Of a stretch of DNA of 64,000 bases, positions 26,332-36,109 are shown in pieces. Each line of letters begins with the position of its first letter. Position 1 is the stretch's first letter. The translations under genes and the position numbers were made by a program. This DNA is from Clostridium sp. DL-VIII. Lineage in GTDB: Bacteria > Bacillota > Clostridia > Clostridiales > Clostridiaceae. Under the pieces are notes generated by a model. That model was not told the DNA's origin. It did no database searches and worked only from the letters and a program-made list of their open reading frames with translations. The stretch spans positions 1,930,501 through 1,994,500 of the forward strand of contig NZ_CM001240.1 of NCBI RefSeq assembly GCF_000230835.1. The letters run 5' to 3'.

Positions 26332-27978
26332 ATGGAAGATACAAAAATTAACGGCCATGATTTTTATAACATGGTTGTAAATGCTAGCAACAAATTATTA
26401 GAACAAAGTGATTTTGTAAATGCACTAAATGTATTTCCAGTTCCTGATGGAGATACCGGAACGAATATGTCTATGACATTTAAGGCAGCGGTCAAAGAAA
26501 TAGAAAATATAGATACTGAATCAATAGGGGAAGTATCTAAAAGATTAGCTAAAGGTGCGTTAATGGGCGCTAGAGGTAATTCAGGGGTTATATTATCTCA
26601 AATACTAAGAGGCTTTTCAAAAGGTTTAGAAGGTAAAAAAGAAGTTAATGCTGTTGAATTTGCTATTGGTTTCTTTGAAGGATCTAAATCTGCATATAAA
26701 GCAGTTATGAGACCAACAGAAGGAACTATACTTTCTGTAATCAGAGCGGCAGCAGAAACAGCAGTAGCATCTGAGAAAAAAGATGTGATTAGCCTTATGG
26801 AAGAAATAACAGTTAGTGCTAAAGACATGCTAGATAAAACTCCAGAATTATTACCAGCACTTAAAAAAGCAAAAGTAGTTGATTCAGGTGGAATGGGACT
26901 GTATATCATACTACAAGGAATGTTTGAGGCTTTAAAGGATGGAATTAAGGCAGAAATAAAAGATATAACAGCAGGTGCATCGAATAATACATTAGCTGAG
27001 GCTACAGAAGAAATTGATATTAAGTTTGGATATTGTACTGAGTTTATAATATTAGGTGATGCAAAACACGCAAAAGCTTTTCAAGATGAAATAGAAGCTC
27101 TCGGGGATTCTATGATTGTTGTTGGATATGATGATGTTATTAAAGTTCATATACATACAAATGATCCGGGATTAGTTTTATCAAAAGCCGTAGCTATAGG
27201 AGAATTATCAAAAATTAAAATTGATAATATGAGAGAAGAGCATAGAGAAATCCTAATTAATGCTAAAGACAAAGAAATAAGTCTTTTGAAGGCTCAATCT
27301 GAAGAAGCAGATAATGAAAAGAAGAAATATGGATTTATAACAGTTGCAATGGGAGATGGAATATCAAATATATTTAAGGATCTAGGCATTGACTGTGTAA
27401 TTGAAGGTGGTCAGACAATGAATCCATCTACTCAAGATATTTTAGAGGCAGTGAATGATATTAATGCTGAACATATTTTCATAATGCCTAATAATAAAAA
27501 TATTATTATGGCAGCCAATCAAGCAGCAGAAATATCTGATAAGGATATATTCGTAGTACCTACAACAACTATTCCACAAGGAATAGCATGTGCTACTGTT
27601 TTTAATTTTGACTCAGAAGTTCAAGAGAATTTTAATAATTTAAAGAACGCAATTGATGAAGTTAAAACAGGTTCAGTAACTTATGCAGTTCGTGATACTG
27701 AAATAGATGGAATAAATATTAAAAAAGGAAATATGCTAGGACTTGTAGAAGGCAAGATAAAAGAAGTCGGTGAAGACAAAAAAGAGGTTGCAGGTAAAGT
27801 TCTAGATGATATGATAGATGAAGAAAGTGAACTTATTACTGTATATTATGGAGAAGAAGTAAGCGATGAAGAAGCTAAAAACTTTGAAAATGAGCTTCAG
27901 GAAAAATATGATGATTTAGATATACAGTTTTATAAAGGAAACCAACCACTTTACTATTATTTAATATCCGTAGAATAA
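26332..27978 (+). CDS. fakA: DAK2/DhaL-domain fatty acid kinase-like protein (FakA/YloV)
   Basis: The protein has 548 residues. The N-terminal DhaL nucleotide-binding domain carries NVFPVPDGDTGTNM, the aspartates that bind two magnesium ions, and MGARGNSGVILSQILRG. A middle domain and a C-terminal EDD-like domain complete FakA, the ATP-using subunit that phosphorylates fatty acids delivered by FakB (DegV) proteins. No fakB gene lies nearby, which is normal. It is likely co-transcribed with the Asp23-type gene and is followed by a palindromic repeat. Confidence 0.92.
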   Translation: MEDTKINGHDFYNMVVNASNKLLEQSDFVNALNVFPVPDGDTGTNMSMTFKAAVKEIENIDTESIGEVSKRLAKGALMGARGNSGVILSQILRGFSKGLEGKKEVNAVEFAIGFFEGSKSAYKAVMRPTEGTILSVIRAAAETAVASEKKDVISLMEEITVSAKDMLDKTPELLPALKKAKVVDSGGMGLYIILQGMFEALKDGIKAEIKDITAGASNNTLAEATEEIDIKFGYCTEFIILGDAKHAKAFQDEIEALGDSMIVVGYDDVIKVHIHTNDPGLVLSKAVAIGELSKIKIDNMREEHREILINAKDKEISLLKAQSEEADNEKKKYGFITVAMGDGISNIFKDLGIDCVIEGGQTMNPSTQDILEAVNDINAEHIFIMPNNKNIIMAANQAAEISDKDIFVVPTTTIPQGIACATVFNFDSEVQENFNNLKNAIDEVKTGSVTYAVRDTEIDGINIKKGNMLGLVEGKIKEVGEDKKEVAGKVLDDMIDEESELITVYYGEEVSDEEAKNFENELQEKYDDLDIQFYKGNQPLYYYLISVE

Positions 27979-28025
27979 ATATAGATCTTTGGTTTGGTTA
28001 GATATAAATTTAGAAGAAGATACCG

Positions 28026-28124
28026 CTAGTTAAGAGTTATAAGTTATGAATTATGAGTTTCAGGAAGAAGACGTTTGATTTTTATCCTTAAACTCATAAC
28101 TAATAATTCATAACTCTTAACTAG
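28026..28124. repeat. Large imperfect palindrome between fakA and recG
   Basis: Arms of 35 bases (28026-28060 and 28090-28124) match at 31 positions around a 29-base loop. There is no T run behind it, so it is not a standard terminator. Similar AGTTATAAGTTATGAATTA-type sequence occurs near 25681, 38861, 42260 and 47141. I take it as a member of a dispersed intergenic repeat family. Confidence 0.75.
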
Positions 28125-28204
28125 TTAGAGTGTACAATAAACTGACAATGATCAATTAAGCATGGTACAGCCACTTTTTTCATTAATAGAAAGGAGGAGA
28201 ATGT

Positions 28205-30238
28205 TTGGATATATATAGTGATATTTCTGCTTTAAAGGGAGTAGGACCAAAAGCTTCTGAGAAATTAAATAGATGTGGAATTTTTAATATATTAGACATC
28301 TTGTTATATTTCCCAAGAGATTATGAATTTGTTGATGGCAATGCTGTATTTGAAGAGATTACAGGAGAAGATAAACAGATTCTAATATGTCAGGTAACAA
28401 GATTTAGAAGTGATATAAGGACAAAGACAGGAAAAACATTAACGACAATAGAATTTAAATATGATAATCGCACAGTAAATGCAAAGTGGTTTAATCAAAG
28501 GTATATAAGAAATTCTTTTAAGATAGGTGAAAAATATAATTTGATGGGTAAGTTCAAACGAATAGGGAATACTTTAGAAGTTGTAAATCCAACAATTGCG
28601 TGTGAAGAGGCACTATCAAGCGAAATTATACCTAAGTATCCATTAAAGGGTGATATAAGCAATAAGCTATTTGAAAAGTTAATAAATGAGATATTAGCAC
28701 ATGTGGAAGTAAAAGAGAACTTGCCACAGAACATATTAGATAAATATTACTTGATTTCGTTGAATGATGCTATAAGAAGCATACATTTCCCGGAAAATAA
28801 AGAGATGCTTGAAAAAGCAAAGACAAGACTTAAGTTTCAAGAATTGTTTACATATTCATTAAAGCTATTATTGCTAAAATATAAACTTAAAAAGAATAAA
28901 AATGGAATACTTTTTGAATGGGCAGAGGATCTGAGCAGTTTTAAAGAAAAGTTACCATTTCCACTTACGAATGCCCAAACTAGAGTTATAAGAGATATTT
29001 TAAGAGATCAAAAATCTAAGTCTTCTATGAATAGATTGATTCAAGGAGATGTTGGAAGTGGTAAAACAATTATAGCATTAATAGCTATCTTTAATGTAAT
29101 AAAAAATGGCTATCAATGTGCACTTATGGCACCAACAGAAATACTTGCAGCTCAGCATTTTGAAGAAGCTAAGAAAGTTTATAAGGATTTTAACATAGAA
29201 ATAGAACTGCTTACAGGTGGTACGTCTGCAAAGGAAAAGAAGAGAATTAAAGAAAGAATAAAGACATCTGAACCTATTTTAGTAATTGGAACTCATGCAC
29301 TTTTTCAAGATGATGTGGAATTTGGAAAGCTTGGACTAATAGTAACAGATGAACAACACAGGTTTGGTGTTGAACAAAGAAGTAAGCTTATAAACAAAGG
29401 GAAAAGAGCAGATTGTTTAGTTATGACAGCTACTCCTATTCCAAGAACTTTAGCTTTATACCTTTATTCAGATCTTGATGTATCAATAATCGATGAGTTA
29501 CCACCAGGCAGGAAGAAAATAGATACTAGATTTTACATGGATGATAAAAGAGACATAGCTTATGACTTAGCCTATGATGAGATTAAAAAAGGAAGACAAG
29601 TATATATAGTATGCCCGCTTATTGAAGAAGATGAAAAAGAAGAAATAAAGTCAGTGGAAACAATATATAATAATCTTACAAGTGGAATATTTGAAAATTT
29701 AAAAGTTGAAATTCTCCATGGAAAAATGAAGGGGATAGAAAAAGACGAAATAATAAAAAGATTTAAAAATAATGAAATTAATGTTTTAATCTCAACAACT
29801 GTAATTGAGGTAGGAGTAAATGTGCCTAATGCGTCTGTTATGATCATAGAAAATGCAGAAAGATTCGGTTTATCTCAGCTGCATCAGCTTAGAGGAAGAG
29901 TTGGAAGAGGAGAATACGCTTCTTATTGTATCTTAATAGCAAAGGCTAAAAGCAACATAACTAAAAAAAGAATGCAGATAATGACAGAAAGCAGTGATGG
30001 CTTTTTAATATCTGAAAAAGATTTAGAACTTAGAGGTGCAGGTGAGATGTTCGGAAAGAAACAGAGCGGTGATGAAGGCTTCATACTTGCAAATCTTTAT
30101 GAAGACATAAAGATCTTAAGGTGCGCTAAATTAGAAGCAAGCAATATGTTACAAAATGAATATGAGTTGAATAAAGAAATAATAAATGAATTAAGTAAAA
30201 ACTTGGAGAAGAGCAGCAAATATATTTGTTTCAATTAA
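28205..30238 (+). CDS. recG: ATP-dependent DNA helicase RecG
   Basis: The 677-residue helicase remodels stalled replication forks and Holliday junctions. The wedge OB domain occupies about residues 50-160. The helicase core has QGDVGSGKT (about 280-288), the DEQH box near 383, VMTATPIPRTL, and the late motifs TTVIEVGVNVPNA and QLRGRVGRG. The start is TTG 28205 with AGGAGG seven bases upstream. An ATG four bases earlier is out of frame. The length is normal. Confidence 0.97.
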   Translation: MDIYSDISALKGVGPKASEKLNRCGIFNILDILLYFPRDYEFVDGNAVFEEITGEDKQILICQVTRFRSDIRTKTGKTLTTIEFKYDNRTVNAKWFNQRYIRNSFKIGEKYNLMGKFKRIGNTLEVVNPTIACEEALSSEIIPKYPLKGDISNKLFEKLINEILAHVEVKENLPQNILDKYYLISLNDAIRSIHFPENKEMLEKAKTRLKFQELFTYSLKLLLLKYKLKKNKNGILFEWAEDLSSFKEKLPFPLTNAQTRVIRDILRDQKSKSSMNRLIQGDVGSGKTIIALIAIFNVIKNGYQCALMAPTEILAAQHFEEAKKVYKDFNIEIELLTGGTSAKEKKRIKERIKTSEPILVIGTHALFQDDVEFGKLGLIVTDEQHRFGVEQRSKLINKGKRADCLVMTATPIPRTLALYLYSDLDVSIIDELPPGRKKIDTRFYMDDKRDIAYDLAYDEIKKGRQVYIVCPLIEEDEKEEIKSVETIYNNLTSGIFENLKVEILHGKMKGIEKDEIIKRFKNNEINVLISTTVIEVGVNVPNASVMIIENAERFGLSQLHQLRGRVGRGEYASYCILIAKAKSNITKKRMQIMTESSDGFLISEKDLELRGAGEMFGKKQSGDEGFILANLYEDIKILRCAKLEASNMLQNEYELNKEIINELSKNLEKSSKYICFN

Positions 30239-30370
30239 ATTGAAATTTTATGCATATATGTGCTAATATATAAAATATATGGCGTTGTGGCATATTCAAA
30301 GAATAACAACTCAGTGTTATATACTATTTGAATTGTTATCTTATTTCACATGCCTAAGGAGGAAGAAAGT

Positions 30371-30922
30371 TTGAGAATAATAGCAGGAAGAGCACGAGGA
30401 CATAAATTGATACCTCCAGCTACAATGGAAACAAGACCAACACTAGACAGAGTTAAAGAAGCTATGTTTAGTACAATTCAATCATATATACCAGAAGCAG
30501 TTGTTGTAGACGTTTTTGCAGGAACTGGAAGCTTAGGTTTAGAAGCAGCCAGCAGAGGAGCTGATGAGGTTTATCTATTTGATAAGAGTTCTGATACCTT
30601 TCCGCTTTTAAAGCAAAATGTAGAAAATCTTAAGTTTCAAGATTTTTGTTTTCCAATGAATATTGATGCATATGAAGGGCTCAGAAAATTAGCAGCTAAG
30701 GGAAAAAAGTTTGATATAATATTTATTGATCCACCTTATTGTAAGGAAATGATTCCAGAGGCGATGAAAATTATAAAGGATAATGAAATGTTAAAGGAAG
30801 ACGGAATAATAGTTACTAAAATAGATAGCATTGAAGAAATTTATGAAGGATATGAGAACATAAGGTTGTCTAAGAGTAAGAAATATGGAAATACGACAGT
30901 ATGCTATTATAAGGAGAAATAA
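30371..30922 (+). CDS. rsmD: 16S rRNA m2G966 methyltransferase RsmD
   Basis: The 183-residue methyltransferase has the SAM loop VDVFAGTGSLGLEAASRGA and the catalytic D-P-P-Y motif (FIDPPYCKEM). R-P-T-L-D-R-V-K-E-A-M-F near the start is also typical. An upstream in-frame ATG at 30350 contains the ribosome binding site AAGGAGGA in its own codons, so TTG 30371 is the better start and gives the standard MRIIAGRARG. Three bases separate it from coaD, a pairing common in Firmicutes. Confidence 0.95.
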   Translation: MRIIAGRARGHKLIPPATMETRPTLDRVKEAMFSTIQSYIPEAVVVDVFAGTGSLGLEAASRGADEVYLFDKSSDTFPLLKQNVENLKFQDFCFPMNIDAYEGLRKLAAKGKKFDIIFIDPPYCKEMIPEAMKIIKDNEMLKEDGIIVTKIDSIEEIYEGYENIRLSKSKKYGNTTVCYYKEK

Positions 30923-30925
30923 ACA

Positions 30926-31405
30926 ATGAGAGTTGCAGTATACCCAGGAAGTTTTGACCCAATAACTAATGGTCATCTCGATATTATAAAGAGAGGGACT
31001 AAAGTGTTCGATAAAATTATAGTAGCAGTATTAGTCAATGTTGATAAAAAATCTCTTTTTAATACAAGTGAAAGAGTTGAACTTATAAAAAAGGCTACAA
31101 AAGATATAAAAAATGTTGAAGTTAGAAGCTTTAATGGACTTTTAGTCAATTTCTTAAAAGAATGTGATACAAATATAATTCTAAAGGGCGTAAGAACAAC
31201 TTTTGATTTTGAATATGAAATGCAAATGTCATATGCAAATACTGACTTAGATCCGAGTGTAGAAACTGTCTGTATGATGTCGGCTTCTAAAAATTTACAT
31301 ATTAGTTCATCTGGTGTTAAACAAATAGCAAAGTTTGGAGGGAATATTGAAGGACTAGTGCCAAGTGAAATTGTTTCAGATATAATATCGAAAATAAATA
31401 ACTAA
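30926..31405 (+). CDS. coaD: Phosphopantetheine adenylyltransferase
   Basis: The 159-residue enzyme makes dephospho-CoA from phosphopantetheine and ATP. The nucleotidyltransferase motif is in [16 protein letters not shown] (T/H-x-G-H). [15 protein letters not shown] and the [13 protein letters not shown] end are diagnostic. It follows rsmD and precedes a coiled-coil protein gene. Together with coaBC it covers three steps of CoA synthesis. Confidence 0.97.
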   Translation: MRVAVYPGSFDPITNGHLDIIKRGTKVFDKIIVAVLVNVDKKSLFNTSERVELIKKATKDIKNVEVRSFNGLLVNFLKECDTNIILKGVRTTFDFEYEMQMSYANTDLDPSVETVCMMSASKNLHISSSGVKQIAKFGGNIEGLVPSEIVSDIISKINN

Positions 31406-31416
31406 GGGGTGTTTTT

Positions 31417-31959
31417 ATGGAAAAGATGGATGTAAATATTATTGAGCTGTTAGAATATTTACAAGACTTGGTTGAAAATTCACCAAAAGTGCCAATGAGC
31501 AGCAAGGTTATGGTTGATAAAAAAGAAATGATTGAAGTTATTGATCAAATAATAAATTATATGCCAGACCAATTTAAAAAGGCTGAATGGGTTATGAGTG
31601 AAAGAGACAGGATATTAAATGAGGCTAAAAAAGAATATGATTCGGTCAGAAAAGAAACTATGACAATGATGAGACAAAATATTGAAAAGCATGATATTGT
31701 AAAGGAAGCAAAACTCAGAGCGGAAGAAATTATAGCTTCAGCACAAAGAGACGCTAAAGCTATAAGATTAGGCTCAAGAGATTATTCGGATGAAATATTA
31801 AGTCAGTTAGATCATGAAATAGAAGAACAAAAAGTAAGATTAATAAAAGGTCTTCAAGAGAGCTTTGAAATAGTTGCTAAAGAAATAGATTCTAATCTAA
31901 CTGGTACAGCGTCTGTTATAAAAGAAAACATAAAAGAGTTACGAAGCATGAATAAATAA
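31417..31959 (+). CDS. Coiled-coil protein of unknown function downstream of coaD
   Basis: This is a 180-residue soluble, charged protein. An N-terminal part (MEKMDVNIIELLEYLQDLVE) is followed by helices with heptad character, including AKLRAEEIIASAQRDAKAIR, a pattern also seen in ATP synthase b subunits and DivIVA-like proteins. It has no signal peptide and no membrane segment. I do not recognise a named family. The gene is co-directional with coaD, 11 bases downstream. Its last 21 bases overlap the convergent ylbJ gene, which is unusual. Confidence 0.8.
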   Translation: MEKMDVNIIELLEYLQDLVENSPKVPMSSKVMVDKKEMIEVIDQIINYMPDQFKKAEWVMSERDRILNEAKKEYDSVRKETMTMMRQNIEKHDIVKEAKLRAEEIIASAQRDAKAIRLGSRDYSDEILSQLDHEIEEQKVRLIKGLQESFEIVAKEIDSNLTGTASVIKENIKELRSMNK

Positions 31960-33120
31960 TTTTAGAACTTTTGTTATTAAAAATAATGAAACTGTTAATA
32001 AAATTAGTAAGCCGGTTGGAAACAACAATGTATACAAATAAAAGTGATGATTTATTCCTAAATTAGAGGTATATACGCTTGTTGGTAGTATTTTCAGTAA
32101 TACATAAGTTATAATAAAACTAAAAATTCCTTGTATTACTTTAAGAAAGATATATTTACTATAACTAATTTTAGTATCATTAACAAAAGAACTTACTTGA
32201 GCTATTATAGCTAGCCCTGAAAAAGAACATAGAAAACTTATTATGCTTAACTTTAAAGGAATAGAAATTTGGAGATTAGAAATTATACTACATCCATTTG
32301 TTATTTCTATGCTTCCTAAAAGCATTGAATATAATGTTCCAGAAGATAAGTTAAGCACTTTTTCTAAATGCATAACTGTATTATATATATAAATACTATT
32401 TTTAATGAGACATATAATTACGGAAAAAATTACTATGAACCCACCAATTGATAACGTAGTATTTATTCCGTTTTGTACGGCATTTTTTAATGCAGAGCCA
32501 AAATCTATAGATTCATATTTGTGACGAGTCGAGGAGCTTAATTTTATTGAGTTCCTCTTTTTCTTTGTAATGAATCCTATAAATAACGGTGACAAGTAAT
32601 TGGCAAGTAGTAAAATATAGCCTAAAGAGATATTACCAAGTAAGGTTCCAGCAACAGAACCTATTAAAAACAATGGACCTACATTAGAAGCTATATTTAA
32701 AAGTCTTTCATATTCTTCTTTGTCAATATACTCCATAGAATATAAGTCAACGCAGTACTTTGCACCTAGTGGATATCCACATAAAATACTTGTAACAATA
32801 GGAAAGGAACAATTTCTTGAAAGTCCTAACGGTTTACAGATTAAAGGACCTAAAAATTTTGAATAAAGATTTATTCCATCGTAATAGATTAATAAATTGC
32901 AAATAACTACAAAAGGAAATGTTGTTGGTAGTATCGACTTATACCACAATTTGCAGCCGTCTATAGCAGCTGAGATACATTCATTTATATTTATAGCCAG
33001 CAGAACTATTAAAATAGAAATTAAGATACAGATTATAATATTCTTTTTAATGTTAAGCAGTTTAATTAAAACGATGATTAAGCTAATGATTAAAAACCAC
33101 AAAATAGCAACATATATCAT
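31939..33120 (-). CDS. ylbJ: Sporulation integral membrane protein YlbJ
   Basis: This 393-residue protein has about nine to ten hydrophobic helices of the nucleoside-transporter-gate type. VTSILCGYPLGAKYCVDLY and NVGPLFLIGSVAGTLLGN are family hallmarks. YlbJ is needed for sporulation in B. subtilis. Start at 33120 has GGAGTG upstream on the minus strand. The position between coaD and tmcAL matches the Bacillus ylb cluster, here with the orientation reversed. The 3' end overlaps the coiled-coil gene by 21 bases. Confidence 0.93.
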   Translation of the reverse strand: MIYVAILWFLIISLIIVLIKLLNIKKNIIICILISILIVLLAININECISAAIDGCKLWYKSILPTTFPFVVICNLLIYYDGINLYSKFLGPLICKPLGLSRNCSFPIVTSILCGYPLGAKYCVDLYSMEYIDKEEYERLLNIASNVGPLFLIGSVAGTLLGNISLGYILLLANYLSPLFIGFITKKKRNSIKLSSSTRHKYESIDFGSALKNAVQNGINTTLSIGGFIVIFSVIICLIKNSIYIYNTVMHLEKVLNLSSGTLYSMLLGSIEITNGCSIISNLQISIPLKLSIISFLCSFSGLAIIAQVSSFVNDTKISYSKYIFLKVIQGIFSFIITYVLLKILPTSVYTSNLGINHHFYLYTLLFPTGLLILLTVSLFLITKVLKLFIHAS

Positions 33121-33204
33121 GAAATCACTCCAATCAATAATATGTATATTCCTGTGGTTATGTTAAATATTACTTAAATATGAAATCCGTTTTGGGACTC
33201 AAAG

Positions 33205-34413
33205 TTAAGCATACCTGAAAGGGCCTTTTAAATAATCATCCATAGGGTTTAACATAGGATTTAAAATTGAATATGCCTTTGTTCCTAGTAGATCAATTTT
33301 CATATGATCACATAAATTATTTCTTGGAACTTTAACAACTATATCAATGCTTGCTTTTTTCTTGATGTCTTTTAACATCTTTTGTCCGATAGAATTAAAA
33401 GCTAGAACTCTTGCATAAGGAGCCTGAGTTTTTGATAATTCAAATAAATTAAAGTCTTCAAGATTTAAAAAAGATTGAGCGAGTATTCTGCTGATTCGGG
33501 AATAAGTATATCTCTTGCTCTTTGATTTCAATATCAGTTCGTCTAAAGAATTTGCATTTATAATCTCTGCCAATATTTTATTATCCAACCCTTCAGAAAC
33601 ATCAGGAAGATTAAAAAGGGATTTATTATTTGTGAGTAATTTATATTTAATGTATTTAAACATATCTTCTTCAAAAGTAAAAGGATAGCTATTACGCTGC
33701 AAATCGTATAAAATTTTATAGCTAGCCTCTGGAATAAGGGAAGCTAGTTCGGTTAAGGGTCTTTCTTTAAGATGTTCTCTAATTGACGTAGCTGAAGAGA
33801 AGGATGAATTTAAATTAATATCGTTGTAAGCAGCACCTTCTCGTTTCAAGGTCTTAGGAACTATTGAGCTGTTTAATCCTATTAAAGCCTTTATATATTC
33901 AATTCCTAAAATATTATTAGAATTAGATAATACAGCTGAAACTACGTCTGAATTCAAATAATCACTAAGTGCTTTTGATCTGCTTGAATGAAAAGGCAGC
34001 CCCATTTTTATATTGTCTTTCAAGAGATTTTTATATATTTCAGGTTCAGAGGCTAAGGTCTTAGCTATGTCTTTTAATATAGAAATATTTCCTTCTTCAC
34101 TTCCAAAATATAAATAATCAACTATTCCCAATGAATTTAAAAGAGATACACTTCCAAAAGCAAAATGTTCAGCTGAAGAGATTGAATAAACTAAAGGCAA
34201 TTCTAAAACTAAATCCACACCGTTTTTTATCGCCATTTCAGCTCTTTTCCATTTATCTATGATTGCTGGAATTCCCCTTTGCATAAAATTACCACTCATT
34301 ACGCAAATTATACCATCTGCATTAGTATCAGCTTTAGCCTTTTGTAAATGATGCACATGCCCTTTATGGAACGGATTGTACTCAGTAATTATTCCTGTAA
34401 TTATTTTAATCAT
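33205..34413 (-). CDS. tmcAL: tRNA(Met) cytidine acetate ligase TmcAL
   Basis: The 402-residue protein opens GIITEYNPFHKGHVHHL, with the H-x-G-H nucleotidyltransferase motif, followed by VMSGNFMQRG and ELPLVYSISSAEHFAFG. The family (formerly YlbM) uses acetate and ATP to make N4-acetylcytidine at the wobble position of elongator tRNA(Met). AAAGGAA precedes the start on the minus strand. The gap upstream is shared with the divergent pta promoter. Confidence 0.94.
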   Translation of the reverse strand: MIKIITGIITEYNPFHKGHVHHLQKAKADTNADGIICVMSGNFMQRGIPAIIDKWKRAEMAIKNGVDLVLELPLVYSISSAEHFAFGSVSLLNSLGIVDYLYFGSEEGNISILKDIAKTLASEPEIYKNLLKDNIKMGLPFHSSRSKALSDYLNSDVVSAVLSNSNNILGIEYIKALIGLNSSIVPKTLKREGAAYNDINLNSSFSSATSIREHLKERPLTELASLIPEASYKILYDLQRNSYPFTFEEDMFKYIKYKLLTNNKSLFNLPDVSEGLDNKILAEIINANSLDELILKSKSKRYTYSRISRILAQSFLNLEDFNLFELSKTQAPYARVLAFNSIGQKMLKDIKKKASIDIVVKVPRNNLCDHMKIDLLGTKAYSILNPMLNPMDDYLKGPFRYA

Positions 34414-35050
34414 TTCCTTTCTGAATTTAGTTTATAGTTAATAATATATTAGTAATTATATAGCTTAAAATTATATCCTGTTTAAAATGTACTTATAAAG
34501 ATAATGATAGTATATCATAATATAAAATAGATAAATATTAATAATATAATTTGTTGTATTCTTTATTAAAATCTAGTTAAAAAATAAAAAAAGCATTGTT
34601 AAAAAATAAACTTTGCTGATTTTTTCAATATTAGACCATTGTTTTCTGAAAAATCAGATTATTGTTTTGAAAGAGAGATTTTGGAGTAAACATCTTTAAA
34701 GAGAAAAACTGGGAATATGAGAGCACATATAAGGCTTTTTGATGTGTTTATTAGTATAAATTTAAGTATGTAATGGGTAAAAGTTGAAGTTATTCATATA
34801 CTAATTATTAAAAATATAAAATATATAAGGTTATTTTATAAAGAATTAAAAAGTAATTTCATATAACATTTAATTGTTAAAAAATATACTTTTCCTATAT
34901 TCTTATTTTAGAATGTTGTTATCAGATAATTTAGATTATTGCAAATCTAAAGACTTCAATTTTATCTAGAATTTATGTTGAAAAATCGGCTAATATAGGA
35001 GTATAGTAATATTAGAGATAGGATAGTATGGAGAGGAGATAAGAATAATT
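34414..35050. other. Long AT-rich region between divergent tmcAL and pta
   Basis: This 637-bp region is without a gene. For tmcAL a TATAAT on the minus strand (34475-34470) has a weak TTTATA 18 bases upstream. A hairpin (CTGATTTTT at 34616-34624 with AAAAATCAG at 34649-34657) stands alone without a T run. The pta promoter is at 34978-35007. I see no operator or riboswitch I can name, although the size suggests regulation of the acetate pathway. Confidence 0.45.
34978..35007 (+). promoter_or_regulatory. Probable promoter of pta-ackA
   Basis: TTGAAA (34978-34983), 18 bases, TATAGT (35002-35007), 44 bases before the pta start. Confidence 0.55.
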
Positions 35051-36052
35051 ATGGACCTTATGAAAAAAATATGGACAGCAGCACAATCTGATAAAAAGAA
35101 AATTGTTCTTCCAGAAGGAAATGAAGAAAGAAATATAGCAGCGGCACAAAAAGTAAATGAGTTAGGATTAGCATATCCGATTTTAGTAGGTAAGAAGAGC
35201 GAAATAGATAGTAAGGCTAAAGAATTAAATGTAGACTTATCAGGAATTGAAATAATAGATCCAGATGAATCAGCTAATTTAGATAAGTATATTGAAGCTT
35301 TTTATGAATTGAGAAAAAATAAAGGTATGACAATGGAAAAGGCAGACAGAATAGTTAGGGATCCTTTATATTTTGCTACAATGATGGTTAAATTAGATGA
35401 TGCAGATGGAATGGTATCAGGAGCTGTTCACACTACTGGAGATTTATTAAGACCAGGATTACAAATTATAAAAACAGCACCAGGAGTATCAGTTGTATCA
35501 AGTTTCTTTATAATGCAAGTACCAGGATCAACTTATGGAGATAATGGAACTTTATTATTTGCAGACTGTGCAGTTAATCCAAATCCTAATGAAGATGAAT
35601 TAGCTGCAATAGCAATAGCAACAGCGGAAACTGCTAAAAGCTTATGCAATATGGATCCTAAGGTAGCGATGTTATCATTCTCTACAATGGGAAGTGCAAG
35701 TCATGAAGTTGTTGATAAAGTTAGAAATGCAACTCAAAAAGCAAAAGAATTAAGACCTGACCTAGATATAGATGGTGAACTTCAATTAGATGCATCAATA
35801 GTAGAAAAGGTAGCAGCACAAAAGGCACCAAATAGTAAAGTAGCAGGAAAGGCTAATGTTTTAGTATTCCCAGATTTACAAGCAGGTAATATAGGGTATA
35901 AATTAGTTCAAAGATTTGCAAATGCAACAGCTATAGGACCAGTTTGCCAAGGTTTTGCAAAGCCAATTAACGATTTATCAAGAGGATGCAGCTCTGATGA
36001 TATAGTAAATGTTGTTGCATTAACAGCAGTTCAAGCACAAAGTGTTAAGTAA
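35051..36052 (+). CDS. pta: Phosphate acetyltransferase
   Basis: The 333-residue enzyme converts acetyl-CoA and phosphate to acetyl phosphate and CoA. The opening KKIVLPEGNEERNIAAAQKV and the GSTYGDNGTLLFADCAVNPNP, LSFSTMGSASHE and VFPDLQAGNIGYKLVQR segments are those of the PTA_PTB family, and the length is that of the short clostridial Pta. AGAGGAGAT precedes ATG 35051. The ackA gene is 57 bases downstream with no terminator between, so the acetate and ATP branch is one operon. Confidence 0.97.
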   Translation: MDLMKKIWTAAQSDKKKIVLPEGNEERNIAAAQKVNELGLAYPILVGKKSEIDSKAKELNVDLSGIEIIDPDESANLDKYIEAFYELRKNKGMTMEKADRIVRDPLYFATMMVKLDDADGMVSGAVHTTGDLLRPGLQIIKTAPGVSVVSSFFIMQVPGSTYGDNGTLLFADCAVNPNPNEDELAAIAIATAETAKSLCNMDPKVAMLSFSTMGSASHEVVDKVRNATQKAKELRPDLDIDGELQLDASIVEKVAAQKAPNSKVAGKANVLVFPDLQAGNIGYKLVQRFANATAIGPVCQGFAKPINDLSRGCSSDDIVNVVALTAVQAQSVK

Positions 36053-36109
36053 TAATTAAAAAAATAAGTAACAATATAATGATATTATTAAGGACAAAGG
36101 AGAGAGAAT

